The notes beneath the pieces were generated by a model. The model had not been told where the DNA came from. It ran no database searches and saw nothing but the letters and a program-made list of their open reading frames with translations. 62,000 bases of DNA from Branchiostoma floridae (taxonomy: Eukaryota > Chordata > Leptocardii > Amphioxiformes > Branchiostomatidae): assembly GCF_000003815.2 (NCBI RefSeq), contig NC_049994.1, forward strand, positions 15,932,489 through 15,994,488. Reading direction: 5' to 3'. A program made the translations under genes and the position numbers. Of the stretch, positions 20,931 to 31,050 are shown one piece after another. Numbering within the stretch: the stretch's first letter is position 1; every line of letters starts with the position of its first letter.

Positions 20931-23867
20931 ATGAGGCAGAAATCAAATGTGAAGAAAAGCCCTGCAGTGGCAGGGGGTTCCATTGCCCATTCAAGAAATT
21001 TGCTAATCACAATAAAGTTCATCACAAAAACAAAACCAATTTCAGTTCAGCAGCTACTTCTTAAGAACTCACGTATACATGTGCTAGGACTTAATGAAAC
21101 TCGCTTAAATGATACCATCCCAGATTCCTCTGTGGGAATCAGTGGCTACACTTTGTACAGGAACGACAGGAACAGACAAGGTGGGGGCGTAGGCGTGTAC
21201 GTGAAGCAGACAATTCCTTCCCAACGACGCTGTGAGCTCGAACAAGAAGACTTGGAGGTTTGCTGTGTCGAGATTAAACCGGAGAAGGTGAGAAAGACTC
21301 TGCTGGCTTGCGTGTACCGACCACCGAACTCTGGACCTGACTGGAGAAACTCTGCTGAGTCACTTGTTCACAACCTCAGTCAGGCTGCAGAAAAAGAGAA
21401 TGCGGATATTGCTATCATGGGGGACTTTAATTCTGACTTGCTGAACTCTACTCATTCAATGTCGTCGGTGGAATTCTTAATGGGTCTATACCAGCTGGAG
21501 CCTGTCATACGCCAGCCTACCCGTATCACAGAGACTTCCGAGTCATGCATCGACAACATATTTGTATCGAACCCGGACAAGCACAAGTCTAGTGCAAGTG
21601 TGGCCTGGGGGCCTTCTGATCACAACCTGATTCTGACATGTGCTAAAGCTGGGAGAGTGGCCGGTGCTGCTCGGCGGTGTGAGTACAGGTCATACAAGCA
21701 GTACAACCAGCAACCCTTCATCGACAGTCTGAAGGCAGCTAGATGGGACACAGTGCTCGACTGCTTTGATGTCACCGAGGCCTGGAACGCCTTTAAAGAC
21801 ATTTTTCTGACTGTCGCCGATGAGCATGCTCCTCTTCGCAACAAAACTGTGCGGGAAAACAATCACACTGCTCCATGGTTGACAGACAGAGTGAAAAACA
21901 TTATGGGTCGTCGAGATGCGGCCAGACGGAAAGCCATTAAAACCAGGGATGTTAAAGACTGGGAAATCTACCGATCTCTCAGGAACCAGGCAACTTCTGT
22001 GATCAGGAAGGAAAAGAAAAGTCATTTTGCCGAAGCTGTGACTGATGCTAAGGGTAACCAATCCCTTATGTGGAAAATCATCAACAATTTCACGGGGAAA
22101 TCCAAGCCTAATAGCGTAGTCAGTCACTTGGAGCGTGCTGACAACACCACAACATCTACTCCCTGCGAAATAGCACAGGACTTCAATGAATATTTTACGT
22201 CCTGTGCAACAAGACTTGTTGATGGGATGCCAGCTTCTCAGGAGGACCCTCTTCGCAACATGCCTGAGCCGACGAAGACGTTCAGCTTTGAATCCGTCGA
22301 TGAAGTCACTGTACTAAATGAACTCCAGAGGCTAAAAACAAAGAAAGCGACAGGGATGGACAAAATCCCCTCCAGACTCCTCAAAGACTCCGCCCCTGTG
22401 ATAGTAAAGCCACTTACGCACATTTTTAATCTGTCACTCTCCACTGGAGAAGTCCCAAGTGAGTGGAAGGAGGCGCAGATTTCACCAATACATAAGTCCG
22501 GAACACGGGCTAACGTTGCCAACTATCGGCCAGTGTCTGTACTAAGTGTCACGTCCAAGGTGATGGAAAAGCTTGTGTCCCACCAAGTATCGCGCTTCTT
22601 GGATAGGAACGATCTTCTCACAGCACATCAAAGCGGGTTTAGGAAGCATCATAGTACAGCGACTGCAGTCCAGAAGATTGTTGAGGATGTCAAGTCCGCG
22701 TTTAACAGTAGCAAGGTCACGGTTGCGCTTTTCCTGGATTTAAGGAAGGCTTTTGATACTGTTAACCACAATATTCTACTGGGCAAACTCAAGAAGCTGG
22801 GTTTTGACAGTGATGCTACAAAATGGTTCACATCCTACCTCTCAGACCGGTTCCAGTGCACGCAGATTCAGGGTCAACACTCTACAAAAGCTCTGGTCAC
22901 CTGCGGGGTTCCCCAGGGAAGTGTCCTGGGCCCCTTGTTATTCTGCATATATGTAAATGACCTACCTAATGTCATAGAGAAATCCAGTATCCACTTGTAT
23001 GCCGATGATACCATTCTTTACTACTCGGCATCTTCAGTAAAAGAGTGCGAAGAGACAATCTCCAGTGACATGACGAGAGTAGCAAAGTGGCTGAAAGAAA
23101 ACAAGCTGCTACTGCACCCGGACAAAACCAAATCCATGTTATTTGGTCTCCCACAAAAACTAAGACATACTGGTCGGTCTGTCAATATAACAGATGGTGT
23201 AAACGTCTATGAACAAGTTCAATCGTTTACATACTTGGGGGTCACTCTTGATCCATCTCTCCTGTGGACTTCACATGCTGGGAAGGTGATGAAGAAAATC
23301 CTTGGTGGTCTTGGTGCCATGAGGCGGGCCAAAGGTTTTGTCTCAACAGAAATTCTACAGACCATGTGCCAAACTCTGTTGTTGTCTCACCTTGACTATT
23401 GCGCCACCGCGTGGCTACCAAGTCTTATTCAGTGCAACAAAGGACTAACCGTACAACTGGACAGACTGTTGAACAGAGCGGCAAGACTGATCACAGGATA
23501 CAGACTTCAAGATCATGTCCCAGTTCATACCTTGCTAGCTGCTGCAGGGTTGGAGTCTGTGAGTAAACGGCTGGAAACGGTCTCTCTTGTTACAGTTTTC
23601 AAGATAGTCCGGGGAAGAGCACCATCGTATATGTCCACATTATTCCGATGGATGTCACCCCCGACCCTCAGGGTCAACACACGTGCAGCGACCACACGGT
23701 TACGGGACTATGACCCCCACATGCTTCAGTTGCCAGCTGTCAGTGTGAAGTCATTTCACGGCAGTCTGCAGTACCACGGCGTGCAGCTGTGGAACAAACT
23801 TCCTCAGGAAACACGTAGCATGGTGAATTTTAGGACATTTAGGCGCCAATTACACCCAGTGGCTTAG
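20931..23867 (+). CDS. CR1/L2-like LINE endonuclease-reverse transcriptase
   Basis: The 978-codon frame opens in host ORF1 sequence; element-derived coding begins near 21035. Endonuclease: GLNETRL (catalytic Glu) near residue 55, GDFNSD near 165, SDHN near 230. Reverse transcriptase: LFLDLRKAFDTVNH, CGVPQGSVLGPLLF, and YADD near residue 690. The C-terminus WNKLPQETRSMVNFRTFRRQL matches the conserved end of Jockey/CR1/L2-type ORF2 proteins. No frameshift or stop interrupts it, so it is a young insertion, but truncation at the endonuclease N-terminus and loss of its own ORF1 probably make it non-autonomous. Confidence 0.88.
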   Translation: MRQKSNVKKSPAVAGGSIAHSRNLLITIKFITKTKPISVQQLLLKNSRIHVLGLNETRLNDTIPDSSVGISGYTLYRNDRNRQGGGVGVYVKQTIPSQRRCELEQEDLEVCCVEIKPEKVRKTLLACVYRPPNSGPDWRNSAESLVHNLSQAAEKENADIAIMGDFNSDLLNSTHSMSSVEFLMGLYQLEPVIRQPTRITETSESCIDNIFVSNPDKHKSSASVAWGPSDHNLILTCAKAGRVAGAARRCEYRSYKQYNQQPFIDSLKAARWDTVLDCFDVTEAWNAFKDIFLTVADEHAPLRNKTVRENNHTAPWLTDRVKNIMGRRDAARRKAIKTRDVKDWEIYRSLRNQATSVIRKEKKSHFAEAVTDAKGNQSLMWKIINNFTGKSKPNSVVSHLERADNTTTSTPCEIAQDFNEYFTSCATRLVDGMPASQEDPLRNMPEPTKTFSFESVDEVTVLNELQRLKTKKATGMDKIPSRLLKDSAPVIVKPLTHIFNLSLSTGEVPSEWKEAQISPIHKSGTRANVANYRPVSVLSVTSKVMEKLVSHQVSRFLDRNDLLTAHQSGFRKHHSTATAVQKIVEDVKSAFNSSKVTVALFLDLRKAFDTVNHNILLGKLKKLGFDSDATKWFTSYLSDRFQCTQIQGQHSTKALVTCGVPQGSVLGPLLFCIYVNDLPNVIEKSSIHLYADDTILYYSASSVKECEETISSDMTRVAKWLKENKLLLHPDKTKSMLFGLPQKLRHTGRSVNITDGVNVYEQVQSFTYLGVTLDPSLLWTSHAGKVMKKILGGLGAMRRAKGFVSTEILQTMCQTLLLSHLDYCATAWLPSLIQCNKGLTVQLDRLLNRAARLITGYRLQDHVPVHTLLAAAGLESVSKRLETVSLVTVFKIVRGRAPSYMSTLFRWMSPPTLRVNTRAATTRLRDYDPHMLQLPAVSVKSFHGSLQYHGVQLWNKLPQETRSMVNFRTFRRQLHPVA

Positions 23868-24018
23868 CAATGATACTTTTATAGCTATGTTGTTATTTAG
23901 TGTTGTTATTAAATGTTATTGTGTTGTTTCTGCCCAGGATTGCCTGAAAAACAGGTCTAGATTGACCTGAGCTGTATATGCCTGGTTAAATAAATAAAGT
24001 GAAAGTGAAAGTGAATTG
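21030..24018 (+). mobile_element. CR1/L2-like LINE inserted into ORF1
   Basis: The insertion starts within the endonuclease coding region (slightly 5'-truncated) and ends in AATAAATAAAGTGAAAGTGAAAGTGAA, a GTGAAA-type microsatellite tail typical of CR1/L2 clades, which lack polyA. I could not find a convincing target-site duplication at the two ends, which is common for these clades. It lies in the same orientation as its host element. Confidence 0.75.
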
Positions 24019-24168
24019 CATTGAAATGTCTATCACCATCGTGTGGCCATCTGAGTAAGTCCCCCTCGGAGTGGGCGTCCCATATTTGTACTGAACACCC
24101 AGAAGACGTTACAAGAAAGAGACTAACAGAACTGGAATCTTGGTTTATCTAAAACTTACATTTTCTCC

Positions 24169-27100
24169 ATGTATCTTGGAAAAATAAGTTTACTTAGGTG
24201 TGCTATTTTTCTTTTCCTCATTCTAGGACTTCTAATGGCTTTACAAATAATAACTTTAAATGCACAAGGGATGAGGGATGATACTACCAGAAGGAGTATA
24301 TACAGATATATGAAAGACCAAAAAGCAGACATAGTCTGCTTACAGGAATGTCATGTTAACAATGTTCAGGATCAAGAAACCTGGACGAAACAATGGGGGG
24401 GAAAAGCCATTTGGAATTCCGGGAAATCTGTTAGGTGCGCTGGGGTAGGTATTTTGTTTTCTCCCAATACACAGTGGTGTCACACTAATGTTGTTACAGA
24501 TCAGAATGGGAGAGTAATCTCTTGTGATATATATAATAAAAAGGATAAATTTAAACTATGCAATGTTTATGCCCCGAACCGGTATGGCGACAGGAAAAAA
24601 TTCATTAATGAACTTCCAATCTACTTACAAGGCTCTAACAATACCAACATGATCATATGTGGTGACTTTAATTTTGTCGAAAACTTGTCTTTGGATAAAA
24701 AGGGTGGGATTTCATCAGATGGTACTGCAGGAAAAGTAGAGATGGAATCACTGTGTGCTCATTTTCAAGTATCAGATCGGTGGAGGGCACTGAATCCGAC
24801 TCAACGCAGGTACACGTGGAGGAACAAACAGTGTACAATACAAACTCGGCTGGATAGGTTTTACTGTTCTCAAGGTATTCAAATAAAAAGTTTCACTTAC
24901 TTACCTGTCTCTTTTTCAGACCATGACGCGGTTAAGATGCAAATTGATAGTAACATTAAAAAGCAACAAAAAGGGCCTGGTGTATGGAAAATGAATATTT
25001 CTATTCTGGAGGACTGTGAGTTCCAACAAGAATATGAGGAAGCTTTCCAATTTTGGTGTCTGTTGAAACCATATTTTGCAAATGAAAGGGAATGGTGGGA
25101 TGAAATAAAAGTGAAATCAAAGAGACTGATCATTAAACATTGTTGTAGAAAGGCGAAAGAAAGAAGGCAGCAGAAAGATGATTTGACTAGACAAACCAAG
25201 GATCTTACGTATATTTTAACACAGCCAAATCCCTCTACAGCAACGGCAATGGATTTGGCACGAGCCAAAGAAAAGATGAATAGTTTATTAAAGAAAGAAG
25301 AAGAAGGTGCAAAAGTTAGAGCAAGGATTCAATGGATAGAAAAGGGGGAAAAGCCAACAGCCTTTTTCCTGAAGAAAGAAATTAGAAGGGGTAAGAAGAA
25401 AATAATTGAAGAAATAAAGAACAAAGATGGTGATATCGTGAAATCCCAGGAGGGAATAATGGAAGTCTTCAGGGATTTCTATGTTGATCTATTTTCTGAG
25501 GAGGAGATGGATTTAGAGTGCCAGGAAAAACTTCTTGACAACATACAAAATACTCTGCCGTCTGATGTAAAGGATTTTCTAGATACACCGTTGACGGAGG
25601 ATGAGTATCAAATTGCCTTAAAAGATTTAAGTAACAATAAAACGCCAGGTGAGGATGGACTCCCAAAGGAGTTTTACTATCACTTTTGGCCTCTAATAGG
25701 TAAGCATGTTGCTCATGTTTTGAATGAAGGATTGATTAATCAAGAACTAACTTCATCCCAGCGAGGAGGTTTAATAACCCTAATAAGTAAGCCGGGAGAC
25801 CCGTTAGAGGTAAACAAGAGACCGATCTCATTACTAAATGTAGATTATAAAATTCTTTCAAGAGCGTTGACAAACCGCCTGAAACATGTGCTACAATTTG
25901 TCATCAATAAAGATCAGACATGTTCTGTTCCCGGAAGAAAGATTACAGACAACCTTTTAGATTTTAGAGACATTATCGAGTATATAAATAGTCATAATTC
26001 TAAAGCAGTTTTCATGTCGTTGGATCAGGAGAAAGCCTTTGATCGTGTAAATCATAAATACTTAGACAGAGTATTGCAAAAGATGAATTTTGGTCCTGTA
26101 TTTCGGAGTTTTGTTCAAACCTTGTACAAGAAAGCTTATTGTAAAATTTCGGTAAATGGTTTCCTTTCTGATGAAATACCCTTTACAAGGGGCGTCAGGC
26201 AGGGATGCTCACTTTCCCCTCTACTATACATTATTGCTCTTGAACCTCTTGCTTGTTTAATTAGAAATGACGAAGAAATAAGAGGTGTTAAATTGCCAAA
26301 TGGAGATGAGAAGAAACTATCTATGTATGCTGACGATACAAATGGTATCCTTACAACAGATAATTCTATATACAAATTGTTTGACGACATTAATATCTAT
26401 GAGAAAGGTACAGGAGCCAAGTTGAACAAAGGAAAAACTGAAGCCCTCTGGTTAGGGCAATGGCGTGGGAGAAGAGATGAGCCAATAACAATTAAAAGAT
26501 GGACATCCACAATAATCAAATTATTGGGAGTGTATTTCGGCAGCGGAAGAGTGATCAATGTTAACTGGAATGACAGGGTTAAAAAATTTAAAAATGCCTT
26601 GAGCAAATGGGACGGCAACAGATTGTCTTTCCAAGGCAGAACTGTCGTTTTGAATACACTTGCTGCCCCATGTCTATGGTATATAGCCCCTGTTTTCCAA
26701 ATGCCTACCAGATATGCCAATGAAGTCGAAAAAGCCGCTTTTTCATTCTTATGGGGGGGTAAATCGCAACAGATTAAGAGAGACAATCTTTATTTACCCA
26801 AAGAACAGGGAGGTTTGGGAGTAGTCAACATACCAGTTAAAGCAACTTGTATGTTTGCCTTGAAGTTTAAAGAGTTGTGCAAAGATGACACAATAGCCTG
26901 GAAAGTTTTAGGACGATATTGGTTAGGTCTGTTTTTGAGAAGATTGGGCTATGTCAAGTGGACAAATACAATACCACATACGGTGGAATGGCCTCCTATA
27001 CAAAATAGTTTAAAATCCCTAGTGGAATCTGTTAATAAAATGGATACTACCTATGACTGGCAAACTGGTGAACTGTCAAAATTATATGATCTTCTCACTA

Positions 27101-27717
27101 AACGATTGATTGTCAAACCAAAAATTGTAGAACAAAACCCAGCCAGGGAATGGAAGAGATTATGGCAAATGGTGCATAATGATATGTTGCCCAATTTTAT
27201 CAAAGATCTAAATTGGAGGATCATACATCAAATTGTCAAAACTAAAAGTCTCCTTAAAGCATGGAAATATGTGGCAGATAACAAATGTGAATGGCCTGGT
27301 TGTGGGAATGTGGAAACACTGACACATACTTTCTTCTCATGCTCAAAAGCAGAGGAAGTGTGGTGTTGGGTGGAAGGTTTTTTGAGAAAATGGCTATGTC
27401 CTACTTTCCAAATTAGGAAAAAATATGTGCTGCTGGAAGACCCTGCACTTGTAAGTGGATTGTCTAAACAAGAAGAAGAAATAATCGCTTACATTGTCTC
27501 CATTGTGAGACACCAGCTGTGGGTAGAAAGATGTTGTATGTCTTTTGAGAAAAAACAGACAGCCGCAAAAGGAACAATTGTTACCCTGAAACAACGTTTA
27601 AAAGACAACATCAATATCGATTTTCAAAGACTCCCAAGAAGCGAATTTGTCAAGAAGTGGAGAACAAATATTCACTGGTTTGAAATTAAACAAGATAACG
27701 TTTGTTATCGCTTCTAA
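24169..27717 (+). CDS. Tx1/L1-like LINE ORF2: AP endonuclease and reverse transcriptase
   Basis: The 1182-residue polyprotein carries out target-primed reverse transcription. The endonuclease shows LNAQGM, LQECH (Glu), NVYAPN, GDFNF and SDHDAV in the first 250 residues. The reverse transcriptase shows SLDQEKAFDRVNH, RGVRQGCSLSPLL and YADD near residue 720. The C-terminal C-x4-C-x7-H-x4-C knuckle is near residue 1040. The likelier start is the ATG at 24235 (MALQIITLNAQG), because the 22 residues from 24169 are a hydrophobic stretch outside the endonuclease fold; both starts are in frame and follow the ORF1 stop closely. The frame is uninterrupted. Clade assignment (Tx1 or another L1-like clade) rests on motif style only. 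Confidence 0.92.
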   Translation: MYLGKISLLRCAIFLFLILGLLMALQIITLNAQGMRDDTTRRSIYRYMKDQKADIVCLQECHVNNVQDQETWTKQWGGKAIWNSGKSVRCAGVGILFSPNTQWCHTNVVTDQNGRVISCDIYNKKDKFKLCNVYAPNRYGDRKKFINELPIYLQGSNNTNMIICGDFNFVENLSLDKKGGISSDGTAGKVEMESLCAHFQVSDRWRALNPTQRRYTWRNKQCTIQTRLDRFYCSQGIQIKSFTYLPVSFSDHDAVKMQIDSNIKKQQKGPGVWKMNISILEDCEFQQEYEEAFQFWCLLKPYFANEREWWDEIKVKSKRLIIKHCCRKAKERRQQKDDLTRQTKDLTYILTQPNPSTATAMDLARAKEKMNSLLKKEEEGAKVRARIQWIEKGEKPTAFFLKKEIRRGKKKIIEEIKNKDGDIVKSQEGIMEVFRDFYVDLFSEEEMDLECQEKLLDNIQNTLPSDVKDFLDTPLTEDEYQIALKDLSNNKTPGEDGLPKEFYYHFWPLIGKHVAHVLNEGLINQELTSSQRGGLITLISKPGDPLEVNKRPISLLNVDYKILSRALTNRLKHVLQFVINKDQTCSVPGRKITDNLLDFRDIIEYINSHNSKAVFMSLDQEKAFDRVNHKYLDRVLQKMNFGPVFRSFVQTLYKKAYCKISVNGFLSDEIPFTRGVRQGCSLSPLLYIIALEPLACLIRNDEEIRGVKLPNGDEKKLSMYADDTNGILTTDNSIYKLFDDINIYEKGTGAKLNKGKTEALWLGQWRGRRDEPITIKRWTSTIIKLLGVYFGSGRVINVNWNDRVKKFKNALSKWDGNRLSFQGRTVVLNTLAAPCLWYIAPVFQMPTRYANEVEKAAFSFLWGGKSQQIKRDNLYLPKEQGGLGVVNIPVKATCMFALKFKELCKDDTIAWKVLGRYWLGLFLRRLGYVKWTNTIPHTVEWPPIQNSLKSLVESVNKMDTTYDWQTGELSKLYDLLTKRLIVKPKIVEQNPAREWKRLWQMVHNDMLPNFIKDLNWRIIHQIVKTKSLLKAWKYVADNKCEWPGCGNVETLTHTFFSCSKAEEVWCWVEGFLRKWLCPTFQIRKKYVLLEDPALVSGLSKQEEEIIAYIVSIVRHQLWVERCCMSFEKKQTAAKGTIVTLKQRLKDNINIDFQRLPRSEFVKKWRTNIHWFEIKQDNVCYRF

Positions 27718-27737
27718 GCATAATCTCAATAGTAACT

Positions 27738-28486
27738 AGAAAGGCCGGCATTTGTTTAGGAGCAAATTCAGCTATTTTCACTCCGCTCTCCCCCTTTATG
27801 CAAACATGGACTGCTCCAAAATTGAATTTGAAAAAAATAAATCCCATGTGAGAATGACCTGGAACTACGTTGCTACTATACTATTTTTATTATGTATACG
27901 GTAATCCAATTTTTATTTCTTGATAACAACACACACACAACATGCTAGTGTTTCACACATTAACAAAGAAGGCACCGTTTTACTTCAAGAAAAAAGGTTT
28001 TATTTCACAAACGGAAATTGTGTTGTATTTTTTCTACAGATGCGTTAACACGTTATGCGACCCTAAACGTTAGTATTACCTACCCACAGCAGACAATAGC
28101 GTGGTTATGATTAAAGTTTTCCTGCTTATTTACACAAGGCAAGGGCAATTACTGCACTTATTCAAGGTTGTCACAAGCATAACTAATCTTCATACAAGCA
28201 GACCGGTACCTCTCCAAACAAACTTCACTACACTTTTAACTCTTTACCAAGATATGCTTATTAGCCGTTTTTAGCAATGTGCATTTTTTTTTAAAATCCG
28301 ATTGGATATCATGGCTGAACTGCAATGACATTATCAGTACAAATACATATAAAGTTATGCACATTGTATTCAGACAAAAAGGATCACATTCCGTTTTTAT
28401 ACCTAGAGTTAATCAGGTAATACATTATATTGATGAACAAAGATTATTAGCCACTGTATGTTTGCACGAAGTCTGTTTCATATATC
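27738..28486. other. No gene seen
   Basis: AT-rich DNA following the LINE, without a recognisable repeat or coding frame. Confidence 0.4.
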
Positions 28487-29371
28487 TAACATCCATTGGC
28501 ATAATACCGGTCGGTTTACTGCAATTTCTCAAGCAATGCTAATTTGGCAAATGATCAACGCATCATTTTCTCCAGTTACATGTTGCTGTTACAGCTTACC
28601 TTTGCCACATCTTCTGTGTAAATTATTTTGTCTCTCTGGTCCTGCTAAAAACATAATATCGTAATTGGAACACACCGCGGAATTGCACGGAGAACGGGCG
28701 CGTGGTTGGAAGGGGGTGCACTATACCGGTCGAACGAAACACGGCACAATTAACTGCCGCTATGTACCTTTATTCATCCTCTGTTGTTCCTTTCTTTCCT
28801 GTTAGTAGTTGCACAAAACAAAAATCTGCATGAGCATACAAAAAGTCATGAGAAAATGGGCGTATACTGACAAGAATTTTCATTTAATTTTGGTCCGTCA
28901 CAACCGCTATGACGTAAAACTTTACTGCTGGCCGTAGCATTAAAAATGGCGGGAAAATGGCGGCGTACGTTCAATTTGACCCATTCAGCCGTAGATCCGG
29001 GCTATTATGCAACGGTTCCTCACACTTTTACACGAGTTGTAGGTCACCAAAAGAAATTCAAGATTGCTGTTGAATCATGCTCGTCTTGTGCCGTGAGCAC
29101 ATGTGATTATTATCTACAAATCTGGCGATGAACGTGACAGTGTGTTTGTCCCACGACGAGCTCGCCTGCCCCGAAAATGACCTGAAAACTTTTGGCCTTG
29201 TTGTCTTCGAAAGCATTGTTATCGATGCTTTGTAAATTATGTATTGGACACCTAGATGTCTGAAGTGTGCATACCTCAGAAATAACTATTGTTGCATGTG
29301 TAGATTTAAGTTCCACTATTTTTAATCGACCGGTATAAGGCTTATGACCGGTATTATGCCAATGCATGTTA
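28487..29371. repeat. Candidate transposon ends around ACCGGT-rich segment
   Basis: TAACATCCATTGGCATAATA plus CCGGTC at 28487-28512 recurs inverted at 29346-29371 with one mismatch. ATACCGGTCG also appears at about 28720 and inverted at about 29327. The pair could bound an ~885-bp element. Near 32.2-32.45 kb there is further weak similarity (TGACATTGTGTTTGTTCCACG versus TGACAGTGTGTTTGTCCCACG at about 29137). No target duplication was identified. Confidence 0.4.
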
Positions 29372-30606
29372 AATGTTTTGTATGCTTTTTGTCTAAAAGG
29401 ACTCAGCAATTGCAGTAATATAATTATACGTCTGTTATAACCTTAAAGTTCCATTTGTTTTTCACATAAACTAACACATCTCGAGAACCTTATTATGCGC
29501 GGCACTGCGCACGTGATCCACTAAGTAGTACGAAGTCTTTGCTGATTGGCTACCGAGACAATTCAATTAGCAGACCGTGAACCCGCCGCACCTGCCAGCT
29601 GCGTGTTCAAGGACCCTTTTGTCGGCTTTGTTTACCACAAATGGTGAAACGTAGTCCATTCCTCGTTAAAGGGGCAAATTGCTGTCGCACATAAGCAGCG
29701 GGCCACAGTTTTCTTTAAAGACACAATGACTACGTATTTTGCCCTTTTCCGTTACAAGTACATGATAGTAATATGCTAAGCAATGTTTTCCCACCATTGT
29801 TAGTTGCCTTTTGGTCGTCCCGGGTAAGGTTTTGCTTAGAAACACGCTAAAATCACGTGTCGGAAATGCTATAAAGGTGAATATCGTGGCATTCTGATAA
29901 TGAAAAGACGTTAGTTCTTTAAATTTTCAGTCATAATTTACATCAACCACTTAGGCCGGCTTGTCACGTGTTGATGAACTTGTCCAGCAGACGACCTTTT
30001 TACGTCAGATGCCGTTTTATTCTTGTCGCCAACTTTTGTATAATTTACGTTACCGAACTTCTGTTGGGTGTAATTCGCTTACGAAAAGACATTTTCCGAT
30101 AATGTTTTCACTGTTTTATCTGCTAAACAGTGGTGTTGCGCAATAAACAAATGACAGAACACATAAAACACGAATGTTGGAAACATGACTATAACCGCCA
30201 ATCTCAGGCCGTTTGTCACTTTTTTGATATAATTTACGTTACCATAATAAGTCCCTTAGAATTATAGAAAGATCATTACTTTTGTACTCATAGGAAAGAA
30301 TGCTCCCAGATAAGTAATTGCCTGCAGAGTTAATCTTTCCAGAGCTGTTTGTTAAAATTTTATTTATCATTAAAAGCATAAATATAATTTACGTTACCAT
30401 ATAATTTACGTTACCATTTTTTTTCTTCAACATGTCATCGGATGTTCAGCAAGAGCACATCAACCAAAGACGTATTATCTGCTGTAATGTTACTGTAGGT
30501 GGGCTTGGCTTGCCATAGAGTCACAATGCAGTCTGTCTATATGTTCCTGTTTCAGTGAATTTTACGATGCTGGGACTTTTCATTTCTCATAGGAATGTAG
30601 AAATAC
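29372..30606. repeat. Accessory DNA with clustered 15-mer
   Basis: ATAATTTACGTTACC occurs at 30040-30054, 30229-30243, 30384-30398 and 30401-30415. A 14-base match, TAATTTACGTTACC, lies at 32824-32837. The copies are in the same orientation and their surroundings are not otherwise similar. No coding sequence is supported here. Confidence 0.7.
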
Positions 30607-30771
30607 GAGGGGCGAGTAAGAGCAGAAAGAAACAACACCCCGACTCCCGGGATTCGAACCCGCCTCGAACCCGGGCAGCCGGATCACAAATCGAACGTGC
30701 AAACCGTTCGGCCAAAAGGCTTAAGCCATTAGGCGTCTTCGGTTTAGCAGTCCTTGAACACCACTGTTACA
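30607..30771 (-). repeat. tRNA-derived SINE, copy 2
   Basis: Reverse-oriented copy: on the minus strand it begins GTAACAGTGGTGTTCAAGGA and ends CTTACTCGCCCCTCG. The B box is GGTTCGAATCCCG. The adjacent open frame on the plus strand is an artefact of the two SINEs. Confidence 0.65.
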
Positions 30772-30883
30772 CTACTCCCCCTTTTCTTGTCAAGATTCGT
30801 CCTCGACTCTCCGAGATCGACATCCCTATGTGGCACATACTAGCCTGTTACTCACAGGGCCGGCGTGGGAACCATTGTAGAAA

Positions 30884-31050
30884 TTCAGAGGGGCGAGTAA
30901 GAACAGAAATAAACAACATCTCGACTCAGGATTCGAACCTGCGCCGAACTCGGGCAGCCGGATCACAAATCCAACGTGCTAACCACAACACCAAAAGCTC
31001 AAGAGCTGTTGGCGTGGTCAGTTTGGCAGCGCTAGAACCCCACTGTTACA
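30884..31050 (-). repeat. tRNA-derived SINE, copy 3
   Basis: Second reverse copy about 110 bp from the previous one. On the minus strand the A-box region is GTTGTGGTTAGCACGTTGG and the B box is GGTTCGAATCCTG, the best-preserved promoter of the family here. It ends CTTACTCGCCCCTCTG. Confidence 0.7.

Larger units (their letters stand above)
19418..24152 (+). pseudogene. Tx1-like LINE ORF1 (nucleic-acid-binding), split by a CR1/L2-like insertion
   Basis: The 5' part encodes an N-terminal segment resembling an RNA-recognition fold, then three gag-type CX2CX4HX4C knuckles at residues 169-182, 187-200 and 206-219. A second Cys-rich cluster (about 283-335, four CxxC pairs) follows, then an acidic, Ser-rich region and a Lys-rich tail. 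Such ORF1 proteins coat LINE RNA. The original frame is lost around 21030-21040, where the inserted LINE begins. It resumes after that element's tail: from about 24015 an open frame reads KCLSPSCGHLSKSPSEW and on to RKRLTELESWFI, with a stop at 24150-24152, just before ORF2. The apparent stop at 21064 is inside the insertion. The junction position is uncertain by some tens of bases. Confidence 0.75.
17000..27737 (+). mobile_element. Long Tx1/L1-like LINE, disrupted by nested LINE
   Basis: The order is: possible 5' UTR, ORF1 (split), ORF2, and a 20-bp 3' tail CATAATCTCAATAGTAA at 27719-27737, identical to the tail of the truncated copy. Without the 3-kb insertion it would be about 7.7 kb. It follows the truncated copy in the same orientation with no intervening DNA. 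The flanking sequence after 27737 (CTAGAAAGGCCGG) shows no obvious duplication of sequence before 14752. Confidence 0.7.

Noticed and set aside
20931-21035. N-terminal part of the 978-codon LINE frame as a genuine protein start
   Set aside because: This stretch is host ORF1 sequence read in another frame; alignment with endonuclease motifs begins only near 21035.
30040-30415. CRISPR-like array from the repeated 15-mer
   Set aside because: Spacing is irregular (2 to 170 bp and more), repeats are too short, and the genome is eukaryotic.
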